From assembly GCA_036396755.1 (NCBI GenBank), contig DASWKG010000083.1, positions 1 through 20,880 on the forward strand: DNA of 20,880 nt, read 5' to 3'. Below the pieces are notes generated by a model. That model saw only the letters and a list, made by a program, of their open reading frames with translations, searched no databases and was not told the origin of the DNA. Below are positions 7,218-13,362 of this stretch, in pieces. The DNA comes from DASWKG01 sp036396755 (GTDB lineage Bacteria > Actinomycetota > UBA4738 > CALAEC01). Position 1 is the first letter of the stretch. Each line of letters opens with the position of its first letter. Both the position numbers and the translations under genes were made by a program.

Positions 7218-8065
7218 GCCGTGGTCACCAGATAGGCGGCGCCGGCGGCCGCCACGGCCAGGACGGGGGCAGCCAGGAGCCCCCGGCCCCGAAGGAGCTC
7301 ACGCGATGCGCCGAGCACGGCGGCCGCGCCCACCGCGGCCCCGGCCGACAGCAGCAGCTCCGGCCCGCCCTCCCCGCCGGCCACGAGGGAGCCGGCCACC
7401 AGAGCGGTGGCCCCGGCCGCCGCCCAGCAGGCCAGCCGGACGATGAGGCGGGGAGGCAGGTTCACGAACGACATCTCGGCACCCTCCTCGGACGACCGCT
7501 CCTCGGCGGCCGGCAGGTCGTCGTTGCCGGGGGCGCGGGGGAGCCGGATCGCCCCTGCCACCACCAGCACCACCGCCGCCAGGATCGCGCCGGCCGCCGC
7601 GGCCGGCGGGCCCACGGCGAAGGCGCTCCCCAGCACCTCGTGGGCGCCCCGGACGGCATCGATGTCCTTGGCCCCCCACCGGAGGAACGAGGCGCCCAGC
7701 GCCACCAGGAAGGCGGGCTCGGCCGCGACGGCGGCCAGCCGTTCGCGGGCGGCTCGCCGCTCCCCCGTCAGCGGGTCGGCGGCGGTCTGCGCCCCCACCG
7801 CGGCAAGGACCAGGGCGAGGTAGACGAAGGCCACGGACCCGGGCCGTCCCCGGATGGCCGCGGTCGCGACGAGCCCGCTGCCGAGGAGCGCCGCGAGGAG
7901 GCCCCCCACCTCGAGCAGCGACGGCCGGGCCTCGCCGCGGAGCAGGGCCCGCGCCTCGACCCATGCCTCGCGGAGAACGCCGAACGGGCGCCTGCGGACG
8001 GCGCCGGCCGCCAGCTCGGCGAGCAGGCCGGCGAGGAGCGCGATCGGGAGGCCGAGCGCCGCCAT
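7214..8065 (-). CDS. NuoH/HyfC-like membrane subunit
   Basis: 283 aa with about eight hydrophobic segments. Two cytoplasmic regions resemble the complex I H subunit and hydrogenase HyfC/HycD/EchB proteins. The first is near residues 24-50 (RRRPFGVLREAWVEARALLRGEARPS, matching the GPxGLLQPLADxxKLLxKE loop). The second is an acidic loop near 180-205 (DDLPAAEERSSEEGAEMSF, matching the FDLPEAEGELVAG loop). The RIGPNRVGP motif is eroded, so it is a divergent member. The ATG lies 36 bases after the DUF5318 stop, without SD; its stop overlaps the NuoN-like start by ATGA. The H subunit normally links the soluble redox arm to the proton-pumping arm, but no such arm is encoded here. Another polytopic function cannot be excluded. 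Confidence 0.55.
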   Translation of the reverse strand: MAALGLPIALLAGLLAELAAGAVRRRPFGVLREAWVEARALLRGEARPSLLEVGGLLAALLGSGLVATAAIRGRPGSVAFVYLALVLAAVGAQTAADPLTGERRAARERLAAVAAEPAFLVALGASFLRWGAKDIDAVRGAHEVLGSAFAVGPPAAAAGAILAAVVLVVAGAIRLPRAPGNDDLPAAEERSSEEGAEMSFVNLPPRLIVRLACWAAAGATALVAGSLVAGGEGGPELLLSAGAAVGAAAVLGASRELLRGRGLLAAPVLAVAAAGAAYLVTTA

Positions 8066-8101
8066 CAGGAGTGGTGCGGCGCCCCCGGGCCGCTCAGAGA
8101 C

Positions 8102-8473
8102 CTACCCCGCGGTGCGGGCCACGAAGGCCTGCGAGAGGTGGTTCCAGGAGCACTCGGTGCAGACCTCGACGACGTAGCAGGTGCCGTCGGGGTGCCCGGC
8201 CGCGAGCCGGAGCGCCTTCGAAAGCTCCCACACCCGGCCGTTGTCGCCGTTGAGTCCGTCGGCGAACACGTAGGCGAGCAGCCGCAGGTTCTTCTCGCGA
8301 CACACCGGGCACGGGCGATCGGTGGTCTCGCCGACGTTGCGAGCGGCGCGCATCAGCTCGGGGTGCGCGTCGCAGATGTCGGGGCGCGACAGGAGGCCCC
8401 GCCGGAAGTCGCGGAGCAGACCACGCTTCACCAGCGTGTAGTCGACAGCCCCGAAGCCGGGTCGCTTCGCCAT
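8102..8473 (-). CDS. DUF5318 zinc-ribbon protein (Rv0049-like)
   Basis: 123 aa, soluble. Two CxxC pairs, C55-C58 (RPCPVC) and C105-C108 (VCTEC), should form one zinc ribbon, separated by a helical segment (about 62-92, RLLAYVFADGLNGDNGR). The N-terminus is basic and lysine/arginine rich. The arrangement matches the actinobacterial DUF5318 family, which from memory lies beside ponA1 in mycobacteria; the function of the family is unknown. ATG 8473 has no SD but a TACAAT box 10 bases upstream, suggesting a nearly leaderless mRNA. It is the first gene of the minus-strand cluster leading to PBP1A, here separated from it by the NuoH/NuoN-like pair. The ribbon may bind nucleic acid or a protein partner. 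Confidence 0.82.
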   Translation of the reverse strand: MAKRPGFGAVDYTLVKRGLLRDFRRGLLSRPDICDAHPELMRAARNVGETTDRPCPVCREKNLRLLAYVFADGLNGDNGRVWELSKALRLAAGHPDGTCYVVEVCTECSWNHLSQAFVARTAG

Positions 8474-8483
8474 CGTGGCCGCA

Positions 8484-8489
8484 ATTGTA
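8484..8489 (-). promoter_or_regulatory. -10 box of the DUF5318-PBP1A cluster
   Basis: On the minus strand TACAAT lies 10 bases before ATG 8473. A conventional -35 is not visible. The leader would be about 3-4 bases. Confidence 0.45.
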
Positions 8490-8522
8490 CCCGCCGCCCC
8501 CGCCGGGGGCGCCCGGCCGCGC

Positions 8523-8562
8523 GTGACAGAAGCTCGCGGTGCTGTAATGATGTAATTATCAT
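8523..8562 (+). promoter_or_regulatory. Promoter and putative operator of the RHH-htrA operon
   Basis: GTGACA (8523-8528), 16 bases, then TAATGA (8545-8550), 10 bases before ATG 8561. An unusually AT-rich stretch here holds an inverted repeat, ATGAT (8547-8551), six bases, ATCAT (8558-8562), which includes the first two bases of the start codon, and a direct repeat TGTAATGA/TGTAATTA (8544-8559). This is a likely autoregulatory site for the protein encoded just downstream, which has a ribbon-helix-helix-like C-terminus. Confidence 0.45.
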
Positions 8563-9085
8563 GACACAGACAGAGGAACAGACGCAGCGGCTCGCGGCCT
8601 GGTTCGCGGGCCGGATCGACGACGGGTGGTTCACCGAGCCACCCGATGTGACGGTGGACCGCGACGAGATCCTCGTCGTGGGACGCATCGAGGAGCCCGA
8701 GTATCCGAAGGGCGCGACGGCGGAGGCCAAGACCGAGGCCCGGGTGGGCCGCATCGAGCGGTTCCGCGAGGACACCCGCGACCGGCGCATCGGCGTGGCG
8801 CTGCAGGCCGAGCGGCGGTTCCGGCGGAAGGTCTCGTGGGGCGTCGACTGCGCCGACACCCGGCGGCTGTTCACCACGCTGAGCACGCCCGTGATGACGC
8901 GGCTCCGCATGAGCGAGCGGCAGGTGCTCGACACGCTGGTCGACGCGGGCGTGGCGCGGAGCCGCAGCGAGGCGCTCGCCTGGTGCGTGCGCCTGGTCGA
9001 CAAGCACCAGACCGAGTGGCTCGACGAGCTGCGCACGGCCTTCTCCGAGGTCGAGCGGGTGCGCGCGGAAGGCCCGGTCATCTGA
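8561..9085 (+). CDS. Conserved hypothetical with RHH-like C-terminus, possible regulator
   Basis: 174 aa, soluble, charged. I recognise no named family for the N-terminal part (DVTVDRDEILVVGRIEEP near 29-46, then an Arg-rich segment RFREDTRDRRIGVALQAERRF). Residues about 108-148 read like a ribbon-helix-helix unit: a short strand (TPVMTRLRMSE), then QVLDTLVDAGVARSRSEALAWCVRLV, typical of CopG/Arc-type proteins. ATG 8561 is chosen because a promoter-like AT-rich stretch ends there; the open frame extends back to 7640 only through the genes on the other strand. The TGA overlaps the ATG of the HtrA-like protease (TGATG), so the two are co-translated. An autoregulating DNA-binding role is inferred from the palindrome over its start. 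Confidence 0.75.
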   Translation: MTQTEEQTQRLAAWFAGRIDDGWFTEPPDVTVDRDEILVVGRIEEPEYPKGATAEAKTEARVGRIERFREDTRDRRIGVALQAERRFRRKVSWGVDCADTRRLFTTLSTPVMTRLRMSERQVLDTLVDAGVARSRSEALAWCVRLVDKHQTEWLDELRTAFSEVERVRAEGPVI

Positions 9086-10068
9086 TGGACAACGGGCAGG
9101 TCGCGGACACGGTCGAGGCCGGCGCGCGGGAGGCCGAGGCGCTGGACGCGTACTCGACGATCGTGACCTCGGTCGCCGAGCGGCTGACGCCCTCGGTCGC
9201 GAGCCTCAAGGTGAAACGGCGGGTCCGCGGCGGGCGGAGGGCCGACGGCGCAGGTTCGGCGGTCATCATCACGCCCGACGGCTTCCTCCTCACCTCGGCC
9301 CACGTGGTGGCGTCGGGCGGCGGCGGGACCGCTTCGTTCATCGACGGCCGCGAGCTGGAGATGGAGGTGGTCGGCACCGACCCGCTCTCCGACCTCGCGG
9401 TGGCCCGGGTGACCGCCGGCGACCTGCCGGCGGCGGAGCTCGGCGACGCCGACGGCCTGCGCGTGGGCCAGCTGGTGGTGGCCGTCGGGAACCCGCTGGG
9501 GTTCGCCGGCAGCGTCACCGCGGGGGTGGTCAGCGCGCTGGGGCGGTCGCTCTCGACCCACAACGGCTCGGCGGCCCGCATCGTCGAGAACGTGATCCAG
9601 ACCGACGCGGCGCTGAACCCCGGGAACTCCGGCGGCGCGCTCAGCGACTCGCGCGCCCGCGTGGTGGGCGTGAACACGGCGGTCGCGGGCATCGGCCTCG
9701 GGCTCGCCGTGCCGGTGAACGAGACCACCCGCAGGATCATCGCCGCGCTGATGAGCGAGGGCCGGTTCCGACGCGCCTACCTCGGCATCGTCGGAGGACG
9801 GCGCCCCCTCCCCCCGAAGGTCGCCGATGCGACCGGGCTCGCCGCCGGTGTCGAGGTCGTCCAGGTGATCGAGGGCAGCCCCGCCGGGCAGGCGGGCCTG
9901 CGATCCGAGGACCTCATCATCCACGTCGACGGCTCGCCGGTGGCCGAGGTCGGCGACCTGCAGGGCCTGATGGTCGCCGAGTCGATCGGCCGGCAAGTGC
10001 CGATCAGGGTGTTCCGAAGCGGCGAGGTGCTCGAGCTGACGGCGACCCTCGCGGAGCTGGAGAGCTGA
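9085..10068 (+). CDS. HtrA/Deg-type serine protease with PDZ domain, no export signal
   Basis: 327 aa. A trypsin-like domain has H73 (TSAHVV), D103 (LSDLAV) and S182 (NPGNSGGAL), a complete triad, followed by a PDZ domain (about 235-325: LAAGVEVVQVIEGSPAGQAG, then LIIHVDGSPV). HtrA proteases degrade or refold damaged proteins. Most actinobacterial HtrA proteins have an N-terminal TM anchor or signal peptide. This one begins with an acidic soluble segment, so it should be cytoplasmic. ATG 9085 overlaps the stop of the upstream RHH-like gene; upstream in-frame codons run through that gene and are rejected. Its stop is 12 bases from the end of the convergent prsW-like gene. Confidence 0.9.
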   Translation: MDNGQVADTVEAGAREAEALDAYSTIVTSVAERLTPSVASLKVKRRVRGGRRADGAGSAVIITPDGFLLTSAHVVASGGGGTASFIDGRELEMEVVGTDPLSDLAVARVTAGDLPAAELGDADGLRVGQLVVAVGNPLGFAGSVTAGVVSALGRSLSTHNGSAARIVENVIQTDAALNPGNSGGALSDSRARVVGVNTAVAGIGLGLAVPVNETTRRIIAALMSEGRFRRAYLGIVGGRRPLPPKVADATGLAAGVEVVQVIEGSPAGQAGLRSEDLIIHVDGSPVAEVGDLQGLMVAESIGRQVPIRVFRSGEVLELTATLAELES

Positions 10069-10080
10069 ACCGGCGGCGGC

Positions 10081-11394
10081 TCAGCCGGCGGGCGCGGGCG
10101 GCTCCGGCGGCGGCGCGGGCGGCGGTGGTGCCGCGGGCGGCGGTGGTGCCGCGGGCGGCGGTGGTGCGGCCGGCGGCGTCCCCTGCGGAGTGACGGGCAC
10201 GGCCGCCGGCATCATCTGCGCGAGGCGGTCGCGGAGCCCGGCGCAGAACTGTCGCTGGCGCACCAGGTCGGGGTGGTCGTCCTCCTCGACCCGCGTGCGC
10301 ACCATCGCGAGGTTCACCTGCTCGCGGTGCAGCTTCTTCGTCATCGCGGCGGCCCCCGCGCCTCCCCGCGCGGCGGCGTCCTTCCTCGCACGACGCCGGA
10401 CCGCCGAAGACCGAAGGGTCGCCAGCTCGTCGGCCGTCAGGCCCTCGTGCCCGACCTCGGTCGCCAGCGCCGCCTCGAGCCACTTGTTCTCGCGCCGGTG
10501 CGCGAGGCGGATCATCACGGCGGCGAAGGCGAGCAGCGGCAGGCCCTTCACGGTGGTCGCCAGTGGGATGACCAGCCAGTCGCTCCCCTCCCACGGGTAG
10601 TCGGGGAAGAAGTTGAGCAGGGGCGAGTTCCAGACGAAGTGGCCCGCCATCGCGATCAAGAAGAAGAGCCCGCCGATGCCGAGCCGGTTCCCGAGGGTCT
10701 TCTCCCCTCGTCGCGTCACGAAGTAGGCGATGCCCATGCCGGTGAGCCCGGTGTACAGGACGTGCCCGTAGATGCCGCTCGCCACCACGCGCAGGTAGAA
10801 CCCGGTGAGGACGCCCTCGGTCGAGCCGCCGAACGCCCCGATGAAGTAGAAGACGTCCTCGACCACGGCGAACCCGAGGCCCGCGAGCGCGCCGTAGACG
10901 AAGCCGTCCATGACGTCGTCGATCTCGCGGCGCGCGATCAGGTAGATGAAGACCACGCCGACGGCCTTCAGGATCTCCTCGACCGGGGGCGCGACGATGG
11001 CGGGCATCCACTTCTCGGCGAACTCGATGCCGCCGATCTTGTAGACGACCACCGCCCAGCCGGTGTTGCCGATGGAGGCGAGCGCGGTCGCGCCGAGGGC
11101 TCCCCACAGGAACGCGGCGAGCATCAGCGACCAGGGCTCGCGCTCGTAAAGGTCCAGCGTGTAGACGAGCAGGAAGACCGGGACGGCGTACAGGGCCAGG
11201 AGCCCCCACGACAGCGCCCAGCCCGAGGCGGTGAACTCGATGAAGGCCTTCTGCTCGACCCAGGACAGGTAGCCCGTGAAGAGCATCAGGACGGCGAACA
11301 GCCAGAACGCGGGCTGGTGGAGCTGGAACAGGCCGGTCTGGTAGCCCCAGTGGGGCCGCTTCGGGGGGGCCGGGGTCGTGGTCACGTCGCTCAT
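10081..11394 (-). CDS. PrsW-family intramembrane protease with Pro/Ala-rich tail
   Basis: 437 aa, about eight or nine TM segments. PrsW hallmarks: E139-E140 in APPVEEILKA, E179 in FAVVEDVFYF, H211 in GIYGHVLYTG and H252 in GHFVWN. PrsW of Bacillus cleaves the anti-sigma factor RsiW; actinobacterial members are common but with mostly unknown substrates. After the last TM comes a charged cytoplasmic region of about 80 residues (Arg/Lys rich), then an AAPPPP repeat tail. ATG 11394 overlaps the stop of the preceding one-TM protein (ATGA), so that protein is a candidate partner or substrate. No anti-sigma/sigma pair is in the window. The 3' end faces the htrA-like gene. Confidence 0.9.
   Translation of the reverse strand: MSDVTTTPAPPKRPHWGYQTGLFQLHQPAFWLFAVLMLFTGYLSWVEQKAFIEFTASGWALSWGLLALYAVPVFLLVYTLDLYEREPWSLMLAAFLWGALGATALASIGNTGWAVVVYKIGGIEFAEKWMPAIVAPPVEEILKAVGVVFIYLIARREIDDVMDGFVYGALAGLGFAVVEDVFYFIGAFGGSTEGVLTGFYLRVVASGIYGHVLYTGLTGMGIAYFVTRRGEKTLGNRLGIGGLFFLIAMAGHFVWNSPLLNFFPDYPWEGSDWLVIPLATTVKGLPLLAFAAVMIRLAHRRENKWLEAALATEVGHEGLTADELATLRSSAVRRRARKDAAARGGAGAAAMTKKLHREQVNLAMVRTRVEEDDHPDLVRQRQFCAGLRDRLAQMMPAAVPVTPQGTPPAAPPPPAAPPPPAAPPPPAPPPEPPAPAG
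10115..10168 (-). repeat. 18-bp tandem repeat, 3 units (AAPPPP)
   Basis: Three nearly identical 18-bp units (10115-10132, 10133-10150, 10151-10168; one base differs at the end of the third) encode the AAPPPP hexapeptide in the C-terminal tail of the PrsW-like protein. Confidence 0.85.
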
Positions 11395-12098
11395 CCGGCC
11401 GCCACCCCGTCCTGCTCTGCGGTCACGCCGAGGAGCTCCGAGGTCGAGACCATCTCGCGCACGTCGTCGGCGACCGACGGGTACTGGTTCTCGGAGGCCC
11501 AGCCGTCGAAGATGATCCCCTCGCCGGCGGGCCCGACGAAGCCGAAGACCTCGCCCTCGATGGGCGCGGAGAGGCCGTCGAACGACCCGATGTAGAAGCC
11601 GCGAACGCCCTGGATACCGCTCGGGCCGGTGAAGGGCTCGGGCTCGAGGGTGTAGCGGAACTGCTGGGCGTCGCGGCCCTGGGAGGCGCTCCCCGCCAGG
11701 ATGTTCATGTACTCCTGGTAGAGGCCGGCGGCGTCACCGCCGAACGATCCCGCGAAGACGTCGGCGTAGCCGCTCCCGTTCGCGAGGCGAACACCCTCGA
11801 CCGGCTGGGTGAGCTGCTCGGCGACCTCCCAGCCGCCCGGCGGGTGGATCGTGACCGGACCGATCGTGACCGAGGACTGCTCGTCGACGTCCTCGAGTGC
11901 CCCGGCGACGAAGAAACCCCCGAGCGTGATCCCCGTGGTGACGAGGAAGAGGACGATGACCGGGATCCACTTCCGCTCCTTGAAGGTGTCCGCGGCAGGC
12001 GGCGGGGTTGGCGGCGGGGTTCCCTCGGCCGGGGGAGGTGGCGGCGCGCCCTCCGCGGGAGAAGGTGGCGGCGGCGGCGTCCCGGCTTCGTCGGCCAT
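11391..12098 (-). CDS. One-TM protein with cytoplasmic Pro-rich tail, possible PsbP-like fold
   Basis: 235 aa from ATG 12098. Residues about 4-40 are almost only Pro, Ala, Glu and Gly (runs of PPPPP). Then comes KERKW and one TM (about 44-66, WIPVIVLFLVTTGITLGGFF), followed by an extracytoplasmic domain of about 165 residues beginning SVTIGPVTIHPPGGWEV. The IxxPxGWEV opening and later mixed strands recall the PsbP/Mog1-type domains of actinobacterial membrane proteins, but this is only a resemblance. GTG 12137, directly after the preceding stop, would add 13 residues; ATG 12098 is preferred because a TTTACT box lies 9 bases before it. Coupled by ATGA to the PrsW-like protease, for which it may be partner or substrate. 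Function unknown. Confidence 0.78.
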   Translation of the reverse strand: MADEAGTPPPPPSPAEGAPPPPPAEGTPPPTPPPAADTFKERKWIPVIVLFLVTTGITLGGFFVAGALEDVDEQSSVTIGPVTIHPPGGWEVAEQLTQPVEGVRLANGSGYADVFAGSFGGDAAGLYQEYMNILAGSASQGRDAQQFRYTLEPEPFTGPSGIQGVRGFYIGSFDGLSAPIEGEVFGFVGPAGEGIIFDGWASENQYPSVADDVREMVSTSELLGVTAEQDGVAAG

Positions 12099-12107
12099 CG
12101 AGTTGGG

Positions 12108-12113
12108 AGTAAA
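12108..12113 (-). promoter_or_regulatory. Weak -10 box before the one-TM protein gene
   Basis: On the minus strand TTTACT (four of six to consensus) lies 9 bases before ATG 12098, the same geometry as other leaderless-type starts here. It may separate the one-TM/PrsW pair from the tad operon. Confidence 0.25.
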
Positions 12114-12137
12114 GCACCCGAACGGGGCCGGGTCCAC

Positions 12138-12791
12138 TCACGGGGCCGGTTCGAGGTGCCAGGGCTCGTTCGGGACCGGGAAGGTGAGACCACACCCGAG
12201 CGCCTCACGATGGGCCGCGGCCTCGGTGCCCGAGCCGGCGAAGCCGAGGTCGGCGGCCAGCCCCAGCTCGTGCATCGAGTGGCCCGGCGGAGCCGCCAGC
12301 TCCGGCTTCTCGCGCCAGAGCCGGGCCTGCTCGGCGCGCGTTCGGAAGCCCGAGACCACCCACAGCCCCCGGACCCGCCCGAAGAGGCAGCCGAGCCGGG
12401 CCGCGAACCACGGCTGCAGGCCGGCGGTTCCGTCCGGGAGTGCGACGACCGCCCGGGCCCGGGCCGTTGCCGACACCTCCCGCCCGAGGAACGGCAGGAC
12501 GACCTCGAGCCGCACGCCGACGACCACCTCGCCTCCGCCGGGATCGCACCGGCAGGAGACCAGCAGGGCCCCCGCGCGCTCGGCGTACTCGCGCGCCACC
12601 TCCGCCGGGTCGCGCCGGGGGACGACCAGCTCCTGCGCTGCGGCCAGGGCGGCGGCGTCGGCGGCCGACTGGGCCCGGGCCCTCGCCCGCGCCGCGATCG
12701 CGACGTCGACGAGGAGCGCGCCGAGGACCGCGGACATCGCGAGGACCGAGGCCATCACCAGCGTCACGCTCCCCCGCTCGCCTCTTCTCAC
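12138..12791 (-). CDS. TadE/G-like pilus protein fused to a VanY-type D,D-carboxypeptidase
   Basis: 217 aa. The N-terminal 115 residues (RGSVTLVMAS..., one TM, ARAQSAADAAALAAAQE) match the Rv3654c/TadE-G-like proteins that end actinobacterial tad operons. Residues about 122-217 then carry the full M15B/VanY signature: SGFRT (147-151), SxHxxGxAxD as S172-H174-G177-D181, and ExxH as E209-H212 (NEPWH). H174, D181 and H212 should bind zinc and E209 act as base, so the domain looks active. It would face outward and trim D-Ala-D-Ala stem peptides, perhaps opening the wall for the pilus. The start GTG 12791 overlaps the tadE stop (GTGA) and has AGGAG 7 bases upstream. The fusion is in one uninterrupted frame. 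A linker between the domains is almost absent. Confidence 0.85.
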   Translation of the reverse strand: MRRGERGSVTLVMASVLAMSAVLGALLVDVAIAARARARAQSAADAAALAAAQELVVPRRDPAEVAREYAERAGALLVSCRCDPGGGEVVVGVRLEVVLPFLGREVSATARARAVVALPDGTAGLQPWFAARLGCLFGRVRGLWVVSGFRTRAEQARLWREKPELAAPPGHSMHELGLAADLGFAGSGTEAAAHREALGCGLTFPVPNEPWHLEPAP

Positions 12792-13162
12792 GGCGTCTCC
12801 TGACGCATCGTCGCGGCCGATCGGAGCTCGACCGACTCCGGCAGCAGCCATTCGAGGAACGGCACGACGAGCGGCGCGCGGTAGCGGACCTCGACGGTGA
12901 CGGGATCGCCCACCGATCCCTTACGGTCGACGCGCACCTCGGTCCGCTCCGGCTCGAGGTCGCCCCCGCGCAGCGCCGCGTCGCGCACCCGCTCGTCGTC
13001 GGTGGTCACGGCCGCCTCCCGCGCGGCCTCGCGCGCGGCCTGCGCGACGAACAGCGCGTCCTTGCCCAGGAGGCCGAGCTGGACCACGGCGAGGGCCACG
13101 ACCAGCACCAGCGGGAGGACGAGCGCGAGCTCGAGCGCCGCGCTCCCCCGCTGACGCGTCAG
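12788..13162 (-). CDS. tadE: TadE-like pseudopilin, probable CTG start
   Basis: About 124 aa. Starts (L/M)TRQRGSAALELALVLP: a basic tip, then a G/S site with Glu at +5 and a hydrophobic helix, as in TadE pseudopilins cleaved by a prepilin peptidase. The rest is a soluble domain (about 50-124) with paired strands. In M. tuberculosis the equivalent is Rv3655c. No ATG, GTG or TTG lies in frame near the pilin motif; the nearest ATG is 13345, inside and before the Flp gene, giving a nonsensical 61-residue leader. CTG 13162 overlaps the Flp stop as CTGA, like the ATGA/GTGA junctions of this operon, and has GAAGGCGAGG just upstream. So CTG is the likely start. Downstream coupled by GTGA to the VanY fusion. 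Confidence 0.78.
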   Translation of the reverse strand: MTRQRGSAALELALVLPLVLVVALAVVQLGLLGKDALFVAQAAREAAREAAVTTDDERVRDAALRGGDLEPERTEVRVDRKGSVGDPVTVEVRYRAPLVVPFLEWLLPESVELRSAATMRQETP

Positions 13163-13350
13163 GCCTCGCCTTCGCCCACGATGCGATCGATGACGGTGTC
13201 GAAGAACGCGGGGAGCTTGCCCGACGAGCGCGCCCACGTGAGCAGGACCACCGCGATCGCCGCGGCCGCGAGGATCACGAGCGCGTACTCGGCCGTGGTC
13301 TGCCCGCGCTCCGACCGCCACGTGTCGAACCGTGCACGAAGCCACACCAT
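13159..13350 (-). CDS. Flp-type (DUF4244) major pilin precursor
   Basis: 63 aa. MVWLRARFDTWRSERG leader, then Q17 with Glu at +5 (E21) and Tyr at +6 (Y22), the Flp signature GxxxxEY, followed by one helix (ALVILAAAAIAVVLLTWA). The tail (SGKLPAFFDTVIDRIVG) resembles DUF4244 pilins (Rv3656c). A type IV prepilin peptidase should cut after G16; none is encoded in the window. ATG 13350 has a strong AAGGAGG 5 bases upstream and a 12-base gap to tadC, unlike the overlapping junctions around it, consistent with higher expression of the structural subunit. Its stop overlaps the probable CTG start of tadE. Confidence 0.88.
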   Translation of the reverse strand: MVWLRARFDTWRSERGQTTAEYALVILAAAAIAVVLLTWARSSGKLPAFFDTVIDRIVGEGEA

Positions 13351-13362
13351 CGCTCCTCCTTG

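Noticed and set aside
3620..7235. Long + frames (664 and 625 residues) opposite PBP1A and the complex-I-like genes
   Set aside because: Charged, repetitive, no motifs; the minus strand gives PBP1A and membrane proteins with coherent motifs.
5586..8065. Energy-converting hydrogenase or complete complex I operon
   Set aside because: Only two membrane subunits are present; there is no NiFe large/small subunit, no ferredoxin-like CxxCxxC protein and no other nuo-type gene in the window.
7640..8560. N-terminal extension of the RHH-like protein to 7640
   Set aside because: The extension is the antisense of the NuoH-like and DUF5318 genes and has shadow-type composition; a promoter-like region ends at ATG 8561.
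10069..10080. Terminator between htrA-like and prsW-like genes
   Set aside because: Only 12 bases of GC-rich sequence with no T-tract; the CCGGC/GCCGG pairs nearby are expected by chance in this composition.
12099..12137. GTG 12137 as start of the one-TM protein
   Set aside because: Adds 13 non-conserved-looking residues directly after the upstream stop; ATG 12098 has a -10-like box at the right distance and begins the typical Ala/Asp/Pro-rich tail.
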